From positions 1 through 64,000 of the forward strand of contig NZ_BMRE01000005.1 of the NCBI RefSeq assembly GCF_014648475.1: a DNA stretch of 64,000 nt, given 5' to 3'. This stretch comes from Lentzea flava (GTDB lineage: Bacteria; Actinomycetota; Actinomycetes; Mycobacteriales; Pseudonocardiaceae). The notes below the pieces were generated by a model that had not been told where the DNA came from, ran no database searches, and saw only the letters and a list, made by a program, of their open reading frames with translations. The position numbers and the translations under genes were made by a program. Below are positions 24,698 to 33,935 of the stretch, in pieces. Each line of letters starts with the position of its first letter. Position 1 is the first letter of the stretch.

Positions 24698-27600
24698 ATG
24701 AAGACCAATCTGTCCGCGCGTCAGCAAAGCCTGCTGCTTACCGGTTCCGGGCTCGAACAGTCCACTGTGCACGCAGCGTTCGACATCACGGGGGCACTGG
24801 ATGTCGAAGATCTGCACCGGAAAGCGGCGGCCTTGGTCGGCCGGAGCGAGGCGCTGCGCACGTTCTTCCGTTCCGTCGAGGACCGGCCCGTGCGGCTGGT
24901 GTCCCGCGACGCGGAGCTGCCGATCGCGGTGACCGAAGGGGATCCGGAGACGTGGCTGGCCGAGAACGCCGCCGCCGGCATCGACGTGACCACCGCGCCG
25001 CTGTGCCGCCTGTCGCTGTGCCGCGTCGCCGAGAACCACCACGTTCTGCTGGCCGTGATGCACCGCGCGATCGCCGGCGACACGACCCCGAGCGTGCTGG
25101 TCAGCGAACTGTTCGGCGCCACGCCCTCGGTCGCCGGGCCGGACGTCGCCGCCGAGCAGGACCTCCTCGACAGCGCCGCGGGCAGGGCCGCCGTCGAGCG
25201 GTGGGCAGCGCGGCTGGCGGACTGCCCACCCCGGACGTCCGAGGAACAGCCGACCTCCGCCACCACCGCCCTGCGGCTCGATCCGCTCGACGACCCGGCC
25301 GTCCCCGCGCTCACCGCACTGGCCGCGCTGCTCCACCGCCTCACCGGCAGGTCCGACGTCGTCATCGGCCTGTCCGACGCGACGGCCGACCGCGTGCCGG
25401 TCCGGATCGGCCTCTCCGGCGACCCCACGTTCCGCGAGCTGAGCGACCGGGTCAGCGAGGCGGTGCGGGACGCGTTGGAGGACAGCCACATCCCGGCCGA
25501 GGTGATCACCCGCCGGATGGGCGGCGACGTGCGCCACGCCCAGCTGGTCGTCGACGCCGTCGCACAACCACCGGCCGTCACCCGGCTCCCGTCCGGCACG
25601 ACCGATCCCGGCGAGCCCGTGACGCTCCACCTGATGCGCACCCGCGACGGCTGGACCGCGGTCCTCGACAACGCACCGGACCGCTGGGCCACCAGGCTCG
25701 CGCAACTGCTGACGGTCTCCCCGGACGCGCCACTGTCCACAGCGGACTGCATTCCCGCCGCCGAACACGAGCAACTCGACTCGTGGTCATCCGGCCCGAG
25801 AACAGACCCGACCGACGATCTCGTGCACGAGCTGATCGCCCGGCGGGCCGAGTCCGACCCGCACGGCATCGCCGTGTCGTTCGGCACCAGCACCATGACC
25901 TTCCGCGAACTCGACGAGCGCAGTAACGGCATCGCGGCCGCGCTGCAGGCTCGCGGCGCCGGTCCCGAGACGATCGTCGGTGTCCTGCTCCGCCGCGGCC
26001 TCGACGTCCCGGCGACACTGCTGGGCGTGCTGAAGTCCGGCGCCGCCTACCTGCCGCTCGATCCCTCACATCCGGCGGAACGGCTGGCGTTCATGCTCGC
26101 CGACAGCGACACCCAGGTGCTGATCACCGACGGGAACGCACCCGCCGGGTACAACGGCGACATCATCGACCTCGCGACCGTCGGCACTGGGAAGGCCGCG
26201 ACCGGACGGCCTCATCCGGACAACGCGGCCTACGTGCTCTACACCTCGGGCTCGACCGGGCGGCCGAAAGGTGTGCTGGTGCCCCACCGCGGACTTTCCA
26301 ACTACGTGCGCTGGGCCGTCGACGAGTACGGCTTCACCGAGGGCGGTCGCGTTCCCCTGCACTCCCCCGTCACGTTCGACCTGTCCGTGACGTCGATCTT
26401 CCCCGCCTTCGTCGCCGGTGCGACGGTGGCGATCCTGCCGGAGGACGTCGGTGAGCTGGCCGCGGCACTGCGCGGCGCACAGCACAGCGTCGTCAAACTC
26501 ACCCCCGCCCACCTCGACCTGCTCTCCGCCCAGGCAACGGCCTCGGCACCACGGCTCGTCGTCGGTGGCGAGGCGCTGTTCGGCTCCACCCTGCGCCAGT
26601 GGGCGGAGAAGGCACCGGACACCCTGATCGTCAACGAGTACGGCCCCACGGAAACGGTCGTGGGATGTTGCACGCACACCGTGAAGGCACGCGACGCGGA
26701 ACCCGGCCCGGTGCCGATCGGCAGGCCGATCCACAACACCCGGCTGCGCGTGCTCGACGACCAGCTCCGGCCGGTGCCGATCGGTGTCCCCGGCGAGCTG
26801 TTCATCGGCGGTGCCGGGGTGACGAGGGGCTACCTCGGGCAGCCCGCGCTCACCGCCGAACGCTACGTGCCGGATCCGTTCAGCGGCACCGGCGAGCGCC
26901 TGTACCGCACGGGTGATGTGGTGCGGTACCGCGCGAACGGCGACCTGGAGTACCTCGGCCGCACCGACCACCAGGTCAAGGTCCGCGGCCACCGGATCGA
27001 ACCGGGCGAGGTCGAGGCGTGCCTGGAGCGGCACCCCGGCGTCCGGTCGGCGACGGTGCTCGCCAGGGAGGACGTCCCCGGCGACGTCCGGCTCGTCGCG
27101 TACGTCGTGCCGGCGGGACCGACGACGGACCTCGCCGAGCACGTCCGCGAGTTCCTGCCCTCCTACATGGCACCGAGCGCCTATGTGCTGCTCGACGAGT
27201 TCCCGTTGACGCACAACGGAAAGGTCGACCGCGACCGGCTGCCCGCTCCCACCGCGGGCTCACACATCGGCGACGAACCGTTGACCGGCCTGGAAGCCGA
27301 ACTGATGACCGAAGTCGCCGAGGTCCTCGGCCTGCAGGGCATCGGCCGCCGTGACGACTTCTTCGACCTCGGCGGGCACTCCCTGCTGCTGGCCAGGCTG
27401 TCCGCCCGGTTGTCCGCGAGGTACTCGCTCGACCTCCCGATCGAGCTGTTCTTCCGCAGGGCGAGCGTGGCGGGGCTGGCCCGGCTCATCGAGGTGTACC
27501 AGGCAGACGGCAGGGAGGCGGCCATCGCGTCGGCCGACCGCCCCGACCTGCACGCCGAGGCCGAGCTTCCACCCGAACTCACGCCGGAAGGCCTGCCGCT

Positions 27601-28720
27601 CGCGGACATCGAGCAGCCCCGGCACGTTCTCCTGACCGGCGTGACCGGGTTCCTCGGCGCGTTCCTGCTGCACGCCCTGCTCCAGCGGACCGGCGCGACC
27701 TTCCACTGCCTCGTCCGCGCGTCCACCGCCGACGAGGCCGCCCGGCGCGTGCGGGCCACCTTGAGCGGCTTCGGGATCTGGTCCGAGACGGACGCGCACC
27801 GGATCGTCGCCGTGCCCGGCGACCTGGAGAAGCCGGAGTTCGGCCTGTCCCCCGGCGACTTCGACGCGCTCGCCGCCAGGATCGACGTGATCTACCACAG
27901 CGGCGCGCAGGTCAACTTCGTCTACCCCTACCACGTGCTCAAGCCCGCCAACGTCGACGGCACGCGGACCGTGCTCGAACTGGCGTGCCGCGGCCGGGCG
28001 AAGGCGGTGCACCACATCTCCGCCATCGACGTGTTCGTGCGCGGCGAGGACAGGCTCATCAGGGAGAACGAGGCACCCGACGCCAGCGTCGCGGCGGGTG
28101 GCTACATCCAGAGCAAGTGGGTCGCGGAGAAGATGATGTGCACCCTGCGCGACCGAGGCCTCCCCGTTGCGATCTACCGCCCGTGGGTGGTCCTCGGCCA
28201 CACCGAGACCGGTGTCTCGCACACCACCGACTACACGTGCGTGGTGCTCAAGGGATGCATCCAGCTCGGTGCCGGGCTCGACCACGACATGGTGGTCAAC
28301 TTCATGCCCGTCGACTACGTCAGCTCGGCCATCGCGCACCTCTCTCGTCAGCCCGAGTCGTTCGGCAAGGTCTTCCACTTCTCCAACCACCGCACCGCCG
28401 AGCTGCGCGACGTCTGGCAGTGGGTGCGCGAGTTCGGTTATCCGGTCGAGGACTTCACCTACCACGACTGGCAGCGGCGGATCGCCGGAGTCGACGCGGA
28501 CAACGCGCTCTACCCCGTGGTGCCGCTGCTGACCGGTGAGCACGCCGCCGATCCCGACCGCTACCCCGAGGAGACCCGGCCGCGGATCGACACCACCAAC
28601 ACCGACGCCGGGCTGGCCGGCTCGGGCATCACCTGCCCACCGGTCGACCGCGACCTCGGCTTCCGGATCCTCACCTATCTGGTCGAGTCCGGCTATCTGC
28701 CGCACCCCGATGCGGCGTGA
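24698..28720 (+). CDS. NRPS C*-A-T-R with thioester reductase
   Basis: A 1,340-aa NRPS. Residues 1 to about 370 are a condensation domain that has lost its active site (MHRAIAGD at 121-128 where HHxxxDG is expected) and is shortened. A is at about 385-870 with TSGSTGRPKG and specificity residues D-L-T-K-V-G-E-V-G-K, between the Asn and Asp codes. T has its Ser near 895 (LGGHSL). R spans about 974-1335 with GVTGFLG and an intact YIQSK catalytic pair. The R domain should release the thioester as an aldehyde or alcohol using NAD(P)H. The degenerate C suggests an initiating or trans-acting module. The 3' end overlaps a methyltransferase gene by 11 nt. Confidence 0.9.
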   Translation: MKTNLSARQQSLLLTGSGLEQSTVHAAFDITGALDVEDLHRKAAALVGRSEALRTFFRSVEDRPVRLVSRDAELPIAVTEGDPETWLAENAAAGIDVTTAPLCRLSLCRVAENHHVLLAVMHRAIAGDTTPSVLVSELFGATPSVAGPDVAAEQDLLDSAAGRAAVERWAARLADCPPRTSEEQPTSATTALRLDPLDDPAVPALTALAALLHRLTGRSDVVIGLSDATADRVPVRIGLSGDPTFRELSDRVSEAVRDALEDSHIPAEVITRRMGGDVRHAQLVVDAVAQPPAVTRLPSGTTDPGEPVTLHLMRTRDGWTAVLDNAPDRWATRLAQLLTVSPDAPLSTADCIPAAEHEQLDSWSSGPRTDPTDDLVHELIARRAESDPHGIAVSFGTSTMTFRELDERSNGIAAALQARGAGPETIVGVLLRRGLDVPATLLGVLKSGAAYLPLDPSHPAERLAFMLADSDTQVLITDGNAPAGYNGDIIDLATVGTGKAATGRPHPDNAAYVLYTSGSTGRPKGVLVPHRGLSNYVRWAVDEYGFTEGGRVPLHSPVTFDLSVTSIFPAFVAGATVAILPEDVGELAAALRGAQHSVVKLTPAHLDLLSAQATASAPRLVVGGEALFGSTLRQWAEKAPDTLIVNEYGPTETVVGCCTHTVKARDAEPGPVPIGRPIHNTRLRVLDDQLRPVPIGVPGELFIGGAGVTRGYLGQPALTAERYVPDPFSGTGERLYRTGDVVRYRANGDLEYLGRTDHQVKVRGHRIEPGEVEACLERHPGVRSATVLAREDVPGDVRLVAYVVPAGPTTDLAEHVREFLPSYMAPSAYVLLDEFPLTHNGKVDRDRLPAPTAGSHIGDEPLTGLEAELMTEVAEVLGLQGIGRRDDFFDLGGHSLLLARLSARLSARYSLDLPIELFFRRASVAGLARLIEVYQADGREAAIASADRPDLHAEAELPPELTPEGLPLADIEQPRHVLLTGVTGFLGAFLLHALLQRTGATFHCLVRASTADEAARRVRATLSGFGIWSETDAHRIVAVPGDLEKPEFGLSPGDFDALAARIDVIYHSGAQVNFVYPYHVLKPANVDGTRTVLELACRGRAKAVHHISAIDVFVRGEDRLIRENEAPDASVAAGGYIQSKWVAEKMMCTLRDRGLPVAIYRPWVVLGHTETGVSHTTDYTCVVLKGCIQLGAGLDHDMVVNFMPVDYVSSAIAHLSRQPESFGKVFHFSNHRTAELRDVWQWVREFGYPVEDFTYHDWQRRIAGVDADNALYPVVPLLTGEHAADPDRYPEETRPRIDTTNTDAGLAGSGITCPPVDRDLGFRILTYLVESGYLPHPDAA

Positions 28721-29237
28721 CTCCGTGGACCTGCACGACGCCGTGCTCAGCCGGTGCGACGGCCTCGCACCGGCCACCGTGCTCGACATCGGCTGCGGCA
28801 CAGGAGCTCTGCTGGCCAGGGCCGCTCGCCGGTGGCCGGACGCGAAGCTGATCGGCGTCGACCCCGGCCTCGGCGTGCTCGACGCGGCGAGCACCGCGGT
28901 GCCGTCCGCGATCCTGCACCACGCCTGCGCCGAGGAGCTGCCGATCAACGCGGGCGCGATCGATCTCGTGGTCAGCACGACGTCCTTCGGCCACTGGGCG
29001 GATCAGGTCACGGGCCTGCGGGAGGTGGCGCGCGTGCTCGCCGACGGCGGCCGCTGTCACCTCGCCGAGCTCAGGCCGGCGCGGCTGTTCCAGCGCGTGT
29101 TCTTCCGCCTGCCCGCTTTCCGCTCGCCGGAGGAGATGCGTGTCCTCGTCACGACAGCAGGTCTCGTGTGCGACGAGTCCACGTTGGTGCGCAAGGACAT
29201 CGTGCTGACCGTGGCGTCCAAGGTCACGCCGACCTGA
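28710..29237 (+). CDS. SAM-dependent methyltransferase in the NRPS cluster
   Basis: A 175-aa short class I methyltransferase. Motif I is VLDIGCGTGALLARAA (residues of about 25-40), followed by LIGVDPGLGVLDAA, IDLVVSTTSFGHWAD and ADGGRCHLAELRP. It probably methylates the peptide or a building block. ATG 28710 lies inside the 3' end of the NRPS gene, so the two are coupled. GTG 28725, just past the NRPS stop, is the alternative. The 3' end overlaps the convergent ACP gene by 14 nt. Confidence 0.8.
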   Translation: MRRDSVDLHDAVLSRCDGLAPATVLDIGCGTGALLARAARRWPDAKLIGVDPGLGVLDAASTAVPSAILHHACAEELPINAGAIDLVVSTTSFGHWADQVTGLREVARVLADGGRCHLAELRPARLFQRVFFRLPAFRSPEEMRVLVTTAGLVCDESTLVRKDIVLTVASKVTPT

Positions 29238-29469
29238 GCCGCTCCTGCGCGATCACGTCGGCCAGTTCCGCCACCGTCTCGGTGGCCAGGTAGCGCCGCA
29301 GGTCGAGCCGCACGTTCCAGCGCGGCTCGACCTCCGCGAGCAACCGCAACGCGGCCATGCTCCCCCACTCGGCCAGCTGTTCGAACCGGGACGCCCCGGT
29401 GACCTCGTGCGGCCGGGTGCGCGACACCTCCGCGACCAGCCCGACGAGGTCGGTCAGCACGTCAGACAT
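29224..29469 (-). CDS. Discrete acyl carrier protein
   Basis: An 81-aa four-helix carrier protein. The phosphopantetheine site is atypical: EWGSMAALRLL (Ser near residue 36) in place of the usual LDSLxxVEL, but the serine followed by Met and a hydrophobic helix is right. Its ATG lies within the 3' end of the FkbH-type gene (8-nt overlap). In glyceryl-ACP systems a small dedicated ACP accompanies FkbH, so this is probably the carrier charged with a C3 unit. Confidence 0.8.
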   Translation of the reverse strand: MSDVLTDLVGLVAEVSRTRPHEVTGASRFEQLAEWGSMAALRLLAEVEPRWNVRLDLRRYLATETVAELADVIAQERLRSA

Positions 29470-31132
29470 CAGCGGTCTCCCCCTCGATCAACGTCGCCCA
29501 CGCCGGCCGCACGACGGGCGGTGGACGCAACGGCAGCGTGTAGCCGGACGGCTCACGGGTGCTGAACCCGACGGACGGGTAGAAAGCCGCAGCGGGCTGG
29601 TTGCGTTCTGACCCGAAGAAAGCGGCGTCGAGCCGTTCGGCACCAGCGGCGAAAGCTCTGTCCACCAGGGCTTGCAGCGCGGTGTGCTCGACCCCTCGCG
29701 AGAAGACCCGGCAGCTGAGGACGAAGTTGTCCACGGTCCACGCCCGCTCGCCACGGCTGACCCACATGCCGCCGACCACGCCCTCGTCGCCGAACCGGTC
29801 GGACACGGAGATCACGAGCAGCAGCCGGTCAGGAGACACCGCGTACTCCTGGGTCTCGGCTTCGGAATGCGCGCCGCGCACCATCACGAACTGGTTGGTG
29901 CGCAACGACAACTGCACCAACCGCGGCAGGTCGTACCGAGTGGCCTCGCGCACGGACACCACGAGCTCCAGCCCGTGCAGGTACTCCTCCGGCGAGCTGA
30001 ACGCCGCCGAGGAGTTCCGCTCGCGCCGGGCCCGGTAGAGGTCGGTGCGGGACCGGTCGGTCTCGGTCGTGTCGAGCACCGCGAAGTGGTCGCCCGCGAG
30101 CACCAGGTCGCTGAATCCGGCCGGGTCTCCGTCCAGCGGCACCACCCGCACCGACGGCAGGGCCTCCCGCACCAGTTCGCGTTCGAACCTGCTGTCGTCC
30201 GCGAAGACGAACGAGTCGAGCCCGACGTTCAGCTCGCTCGCCAGCTCGCGGAGGTTGCCGTCCTTGGGCTGCCAGTTCACCGCCTTCGCCACGAAGTCGG
30301 CCGCGCGCAGCACCATGCCGGGGTGCTCAGCCAGCAGCTCGTCGACCACGCCCGCGGAGTTCTTGCTGGCCAGCGCGAGCAGCACTCCCTGGCGCCGCAA
30401 CGCGAGCGCCCTCCGCTGCAGATCCACGTGCGCGTTGCCGGGGTAGAGCGGCCCCAGCTCGATCCCCGCGAGGCCGTCGTCGCCCACAACCCCGCCCCAC
30501 AACGTGTTGTCGCCGTCGAGCACGAGCACCTTCGCCGAAAGCCCTGCCACGGCACGGCAGAACGCCGCCGCCTCCCTCGCGTACGCCCGCTCGGCCGGGG
30601 CGCTCCACGCCATCGAGGCGTAGCGGTACAGCCGCGCGTCCCGCACCGGCCCCGGCTCGTCCACCAGGACGGCCTCGAGGTCGAGCACGTGCACCGACGG
30701 ATGGCGGTCCGGCAGTTCCAACAGCGCCGAGTTCAGCCGCCGCCACAGCCGGCCGAGCGCGGCACGCCCCCGGTACGACACGACGGTGCGCTGCTCGACC
30801 CGTGACAGCGGAACTGTGTGCAGCAGGACGGTTCCCCGTCCAGCGATCGCCGACTCCAGCGATTCCAGCCGAGCGCGGACGGCGTCCTCCACCGCGTCGA
30901 GCCGCGTCGGATCCCAGGCCGCCGGGAGGAACGCGCCGTCGTGCAGCAACACCAGCGTGACGTCGGGAGCGAACCGGGCGAGCCCGGAGTCCGGTGCGGT
31001 CAGCTCGGTCTCGACCTGGCCGAACGGGCACAGGTGCAGCTCCGGCTCGATCCCCGCCTGCTCCAGCGCCGACCGCAGCAGCCGCAGCACCCCGTCGGCC
31101 GTGAACGTGGCCACCACTGCCACTCGGGTCAT
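29462..31132 (-). CDS. FkbH-type HAD-IIIC protein (glyceryl-ACP synthase)
   Basis: A 556-aa protein. An N-terminal region (1 to about 190) is typical of long FkbH-like proteins. The HAD core has VLVLDGDNTLWGGVVGDDG (Asp nucleophile motif near residues 195-213), SKNSAGVVDELL and FADDSRFERELV. A C-terminal GNAT-like part (about 375-540) has DLPRLVQLSLRTNQF. Characterised FkbH homologues take 1,3-bisphosphoglycerate, dephosphorylate it and load glyceryl onto an ACP. The neighbours are an ACP (downstream) and a KAS III-like enzyme (2 nt upstream), the same trio found in tetronate pathways. No polyketide synthase is in the window. Confidence 0.9.
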   Translation of the reverse strand: MTRVAVVATFTADGVLRLLRSALEQAGIEPELHLCPFGQVETELTAPDSGLARFAPDVTLVLLHDGAFLPAAWDPTRLDAVEDAVRARLESLESAIAGRGTVLLHTVPLSRVEQRTVVSYRGRAALGRLWRRLNSALLELPDRHPSVHVLDLEAVLVDEPGPVRDARLYRYASMAWSAPAERAYAREAAAFCRAVAGLSAKVLVLDGDNTLWGGVVGDDGLAGIELGPLYPGNAHVDLQRRALALRRQGVLLALASKNSAGVVDELLAEHPGMVLRAADFVAKAVNWQPKDGNLRELASELNVGLDSFVFADDSRFERELVREALPSVRVVPLDGDPAGFSDLVLAGDHFAVLDTTETDRSRTDLYRARRERNSSAAFSSPEEYLHGLELVVSVREATRYDLPRLVQLSLRTNQFVMVRGAHSEAETQEYAVSPDRLLLVISVSDRFGDEGVVGGMWVSRGERAWTVDNFVLSCRVFSRGVEHTALQALVDRAFAAGAERLDAAFFGSERNQPAAAFYPSVGFSTREPSGYTLPLRPPPVVRPAWATLIEGETADV

Positions 31133-31134
31133 CC

Positions 31135-32133
31135 TCACACCTCGATCAACGTGCAGGTCCAGTGCATTCCGCTGCCCGTGCTGGTGAGCGCGACGACATC
31201 TCCCCGCGCCACGAGATCGCGCTCCACCAGCCACGACAGTCCCAAGATCTGATCCGCGCAGCCGAGATGCCCGTGCGCGGCGGCGACATCGGCGTTCAGC
31301 GCGGACAACGGCAGCCCGAGCGCCAGCGCCAGGTCGCTCAGAGCGGTCGCGTTGTCGTTGAGGTGCACGACCCGTGACACGGCCGGCGCCCCGGCTCGTT
31401 TGCAGGCACGCTCGACGACCTCGCGGGTGCGGTCCACGGTCATCCGCCCGAACTCGACCATCGCGGCCACGTCACCGTCGAAGAACTCCGCGAGCCGCGT
31501 GAACGGGTCGCGCACCCGCGGCGGCTCACCGGTGCCGAACGGCCGGGCCGTGCCGCCGTCCAGCCGGAAGTAGTCCGCGTACCGGCCGTCGGTCAGCGTC
31601 TCGGTCACGAGCCATCGCCGGCCGGGAAAGTCCCTGCGCACCACGGCAGCGGCGGCACCGTCGCCGTTCACGCAGGTGTTGACCGCCATCCGGTTCACGT
31701 ACGTCTCGCACACGCGGTTCGCGCCGATGATCAACGCGACCCGGTGCTCGGGATGGGTCGCGAACCGCCCGGCAACGGTGTCGAACGCGGTCACCGACCC
31801 GCCACAGGCCTGGTTGACCAGGATCGCCTCCGCCCGACGCGCGCCGAGCCGGTGCTGGCACGCGGCGGCAGGGTCCCAGTAGAGGTGCTCGGCGATGTCG
31901 GAGATCGCCAGCACCACCACGTCCACCTCGTCCGCGCAGACCCCGGCGGCGTCCAGGGCCCGCTGCCCCGCCGCCACGGCCAGATCGGTGATGCCTTCCG
32001 AGGTGGCCCGGTGGAACGTCCGATACCCCCACCGGGACAGTTGCCGCTGGTCGGTGACGTAATCGGCGGCAACCGCGGCCACGGACACCGGTTCGCCCAG
32101 AAAGGCCCCGAACCCGGCCACGCCGAAGCTCAT
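31135..32133 (-). CDS. KAS III-like acyltransferase or condensing enzyme
   Basis: A 332-aa thiolase-fold protein. The nucleophile is Cys near residue 109 in LVNQACGGSVTAF, and the catalytic His lies in VVHLNDNATAL. The third residue, normally Asn in GN(T)S, is replaced: the segment reads AAAHGHLGCADQILGL, with His at that position. Relatives that lost the Asn act as acyltransferases, and tetronate-pathway members join glyceryl-ACP to an acyl chain. The gene sits between the N-hydroxylase (4-nt ATGA overlap) and the FkbH gene. I infer transfer of the FkbH-made C3 unit onto an amine, hydroxyl or carbon of the peptide. Confidence 0.8.
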   Translation of the reverse strand: MSFGVAGFGAFLGEPVSVAAVAADYVTDQRQLSRWGYRTFHRATSEGITDLAVAAGQRALDAAGVCADEVDVVVLAISDIAEHLYWDPAAACQHRLGARRAEAILVNQACGGSVTAFDTVAGRFATHPEHRVALIIGANRVCETYVNRMAVNTCVNGDGAAAAVVRRDFPGRRWLVTETLTDGRYADYFRLDGGTARPFGTGEPPRVRDPFTRLAEFFDGDVAAMVEFGRMTVDRTREVVERACKRAGAPAVSRVVHLNDNATALSDLALALGLPLSALNADVAAAHGHLGCADQILGLSWLVERDLVARGDVVALTSTGSGMHWTCTLIEV

Positions 32134-33926
32134 GACAGCACCGCCACCCTGCCACACTCCACAATGGACCGGGCGATCTCCCCCGCTCGCACAGCAACCG
32201 TGGACAACAATCCGGAACTGATGCCGTGCGAGTGCTCGGTGGGCCCCTGCAGATAGATGCGGCACGACACGTCCGGCACGGTGCGCACCCGGTAGTCCCG
32301 GTCCACCAGCGGCCGTCCGTGATCGTCCCGCAGGCAGTACTGTCCCAGCTCGCCCAGCATCCCGAACACGTCCGCCTCGCGGTACCCAGTGGCGCACACG
32401 AGGAAGTCAGCCTCCAGCTCCGCACGTTCTCCGGTCGCCAGCGACACGACGTCGAGCAGCACACCGTCCGGCCCGGTCCGCACGTGGTCCACAGTGGACA
32501 GGTTCAGCACCTTCAGGCGCCGCTCACCGGTCACCAGCTCCTGGTAGCCACGCCGGTACAGTTCCTGGATCAGCTCCAGGTCCACCACCGAGTAGTTGGT
32601 GTTGCGGTGGTACGCGAGCACCCGTTCCTTCACCGCGTCCGGCGCGCCGTAGAACGTGTCGACCGCGGCCGGGTCGAACACCCTGTTCGCGAACGGGCTG
32701 TCGTCGGCCGGTGAGTACCCGTACCGGCCGAACACCGCGCACACCTCGGCGTGCGGATAGCGCCGGTGCACGTACTCGACGACCTCGGCGGCGCTCTGCC
32801 CGGCACCAAGCACGACGACCCTGCGCGGGTCGGAGTCCACCTTCTCCAGGCGCGACAGCAGCTCGTCGCTGTGCCACACCCGGTCCGACGGCTCGATCCC
32901 GGCGGGCAGCACGGGCCGCAGCCCGGTCGCGATCACGAGGTCCCGGCACCGCACCCGGCGGCCGAGCCTCGTGACGACCTCCACCTCGTCGACGCCCGAC
33001 GCGCCCACGACCGGCCGGACGCCGACGACCTCAGCGCCGTAGTCGACCTGCGCGGCGAACCGGCTCGCCACCCACGACATGTAGTCGTTGAACTCGACCC
33101 GCGACGGGAACAGGGTCTTGTGGTTGATGAACTCCACCAGCCTGTCCTTGGCCGCGAGGTACGACAGGAACCCGTACTCGCTCGTCGGGTTGCGCATGGT
33201 CACGAGGTCCTTGAGGAACGACACCTGCACGGTCGCGCCGTCCAGCAGCATGTCCCGGTGCCAGGCGAACCCGTCCTGGCGTTCGAGGAACCGCGCGGTC
33301 ACCCCGGGGTGCTCGGCGAGCGCGACCGCGAGCGCCAGGTTCGCCGGCCCGAAGCCGATGCCCACGACGTCGGCGCTCTCCTCCGCCCGCGACCTGATCA
33401 GCAGTGCCGCCTTCTTGTGCGGGAACACCACTTCCCCCGCGTGCCGGAACCCGGCGTTGCGGAAAGCCCGCTGCGAAGCCAGGTTCAGCACGTTCGGTTC
33501 CGCCACGACCTGCTCGCACTCGGGGTCGGCTGCCAGCAGCCCGTCCGCCACCGCGCGCAGCAGGGCGCTGCCCAGACCGCGTCCGACGTCCTGGGGGTCG
33601 CCGATCGCCACGTGCACACCGAGATCGTGCGATCCGGCCGGATAGTGCGCGGCGAGCCGGTCCCGCACCACGCGGTAGATCTCCAGGTACGCCACCGGGC
33701 GTCCGTCGTAGCTGGCCAGGCACGGCAGCGAGTGATCGCCCGCGAGCTGCCGCGCCAGTTCGTCCGCCCACTTCTGCCGCGGCCAGGCCTGGTCCCACGC
33801 GGCGGCCACGTGCGGGGTGTTCATCCAGCCCGCCACCAGGTCCGCGTCGTCCTGGCTCAGCGGCCGGACGCTCCACGGCGGTGGCAGCACGGGCAACGGC
33901 GGTGCATCTACCTCGGGATACGTCAT
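32130..33926 (-). CDS. GNAT::L-lysine/ornithine N-monooxygenase fusion
   Basis: A 598-aa bifunctional protein. Residues of about 15-185 are a GNAT of the siderophore IucB/RhbD/MbtK type (motif GRGLGSALLRAVADGLL, then AEPNVLNLASQRAFRNAGFRH). Residues of about 190-590 are a SidA/IucD/PvdA-type flavin monooxygenase with FAD motif GIGFGPANLALAVAL, the family signature LKDLVTMRNPTS, NADPH site VVLGAGQSAAEVVEY and ATGYREADVF. Together they should N-hydroxylate the side-chain amine of Lys or Orn and acylate it, giving a hydroxamate iron ligand. ATG 33926 is favoured by GAGGAG 7 nt upstream. Two in-frame GTGs precede it. Confidence 0.9.
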   Translation of the reverse strand: MTYPEVDAPPLPVLPPPWSVRPLSQDDADLVAGWMNTPHVAAAWDQAWPRQKWADELARQLAGDHSLPCLASYDGRPVAYLEIYRVVRDRLAAHYPAGSHDLGVHVAIGDPQDVGRGLGSALLRAVADGLLAADPECEQVVAEPNVLNLASQRAFRNAGFRHAGEVVFPHKKAALLIRSRAEESADVVGIGFGPANLALAVALAEHPGVTARFLERQDGFAWHRDMLLDGATVQVSFLKDLVTMRNPTSEYGFLSYLAAKDRLVEFINHKTLFPSRVEFNDYMSWVASRFAAQVDYGAEVVGVRPVVGASGVDEVEVVTRLGRRVRCRDLVIATGLRPVLPAGIEPSDRVWHSDELLSRLEKVDSDPRRVVVLGAGQSAAEVVEYVHRRYPHAEVCAVFGRYGYSPADDSPFANRVFDPAAVDTFYGAPDAVKERVLAYHRNTNYSVVDLELIQELYRRGYQELVTGERRLKVLNLSTVDHVRTGPDGVLLDVVSLATGERAELEADFLVCATGYREADVFGMLGELGQYCLRDDHGRPLVDRDYRVRTVPDVSCRIYLQGPTEHSHGISSGLLSTVAVRAGEIARSIVECGRVAVLS

Positions 33927-33935
33927 CACCACTCC

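Noticed and set aside
31135-32133. Ordinary FabH for fatty-acid synthesis
   Set aside because: The Asn of the catalytic triad is replaced and the gene is embedded with FkbH and a dedicated ACP.
32130-33926. Frameshift between GNAT and N-hydroxylase genes
   Set aside because: The frame is continuous, both halves are complete and no internal start with a binding site is seen, so a true fusion is more likely.
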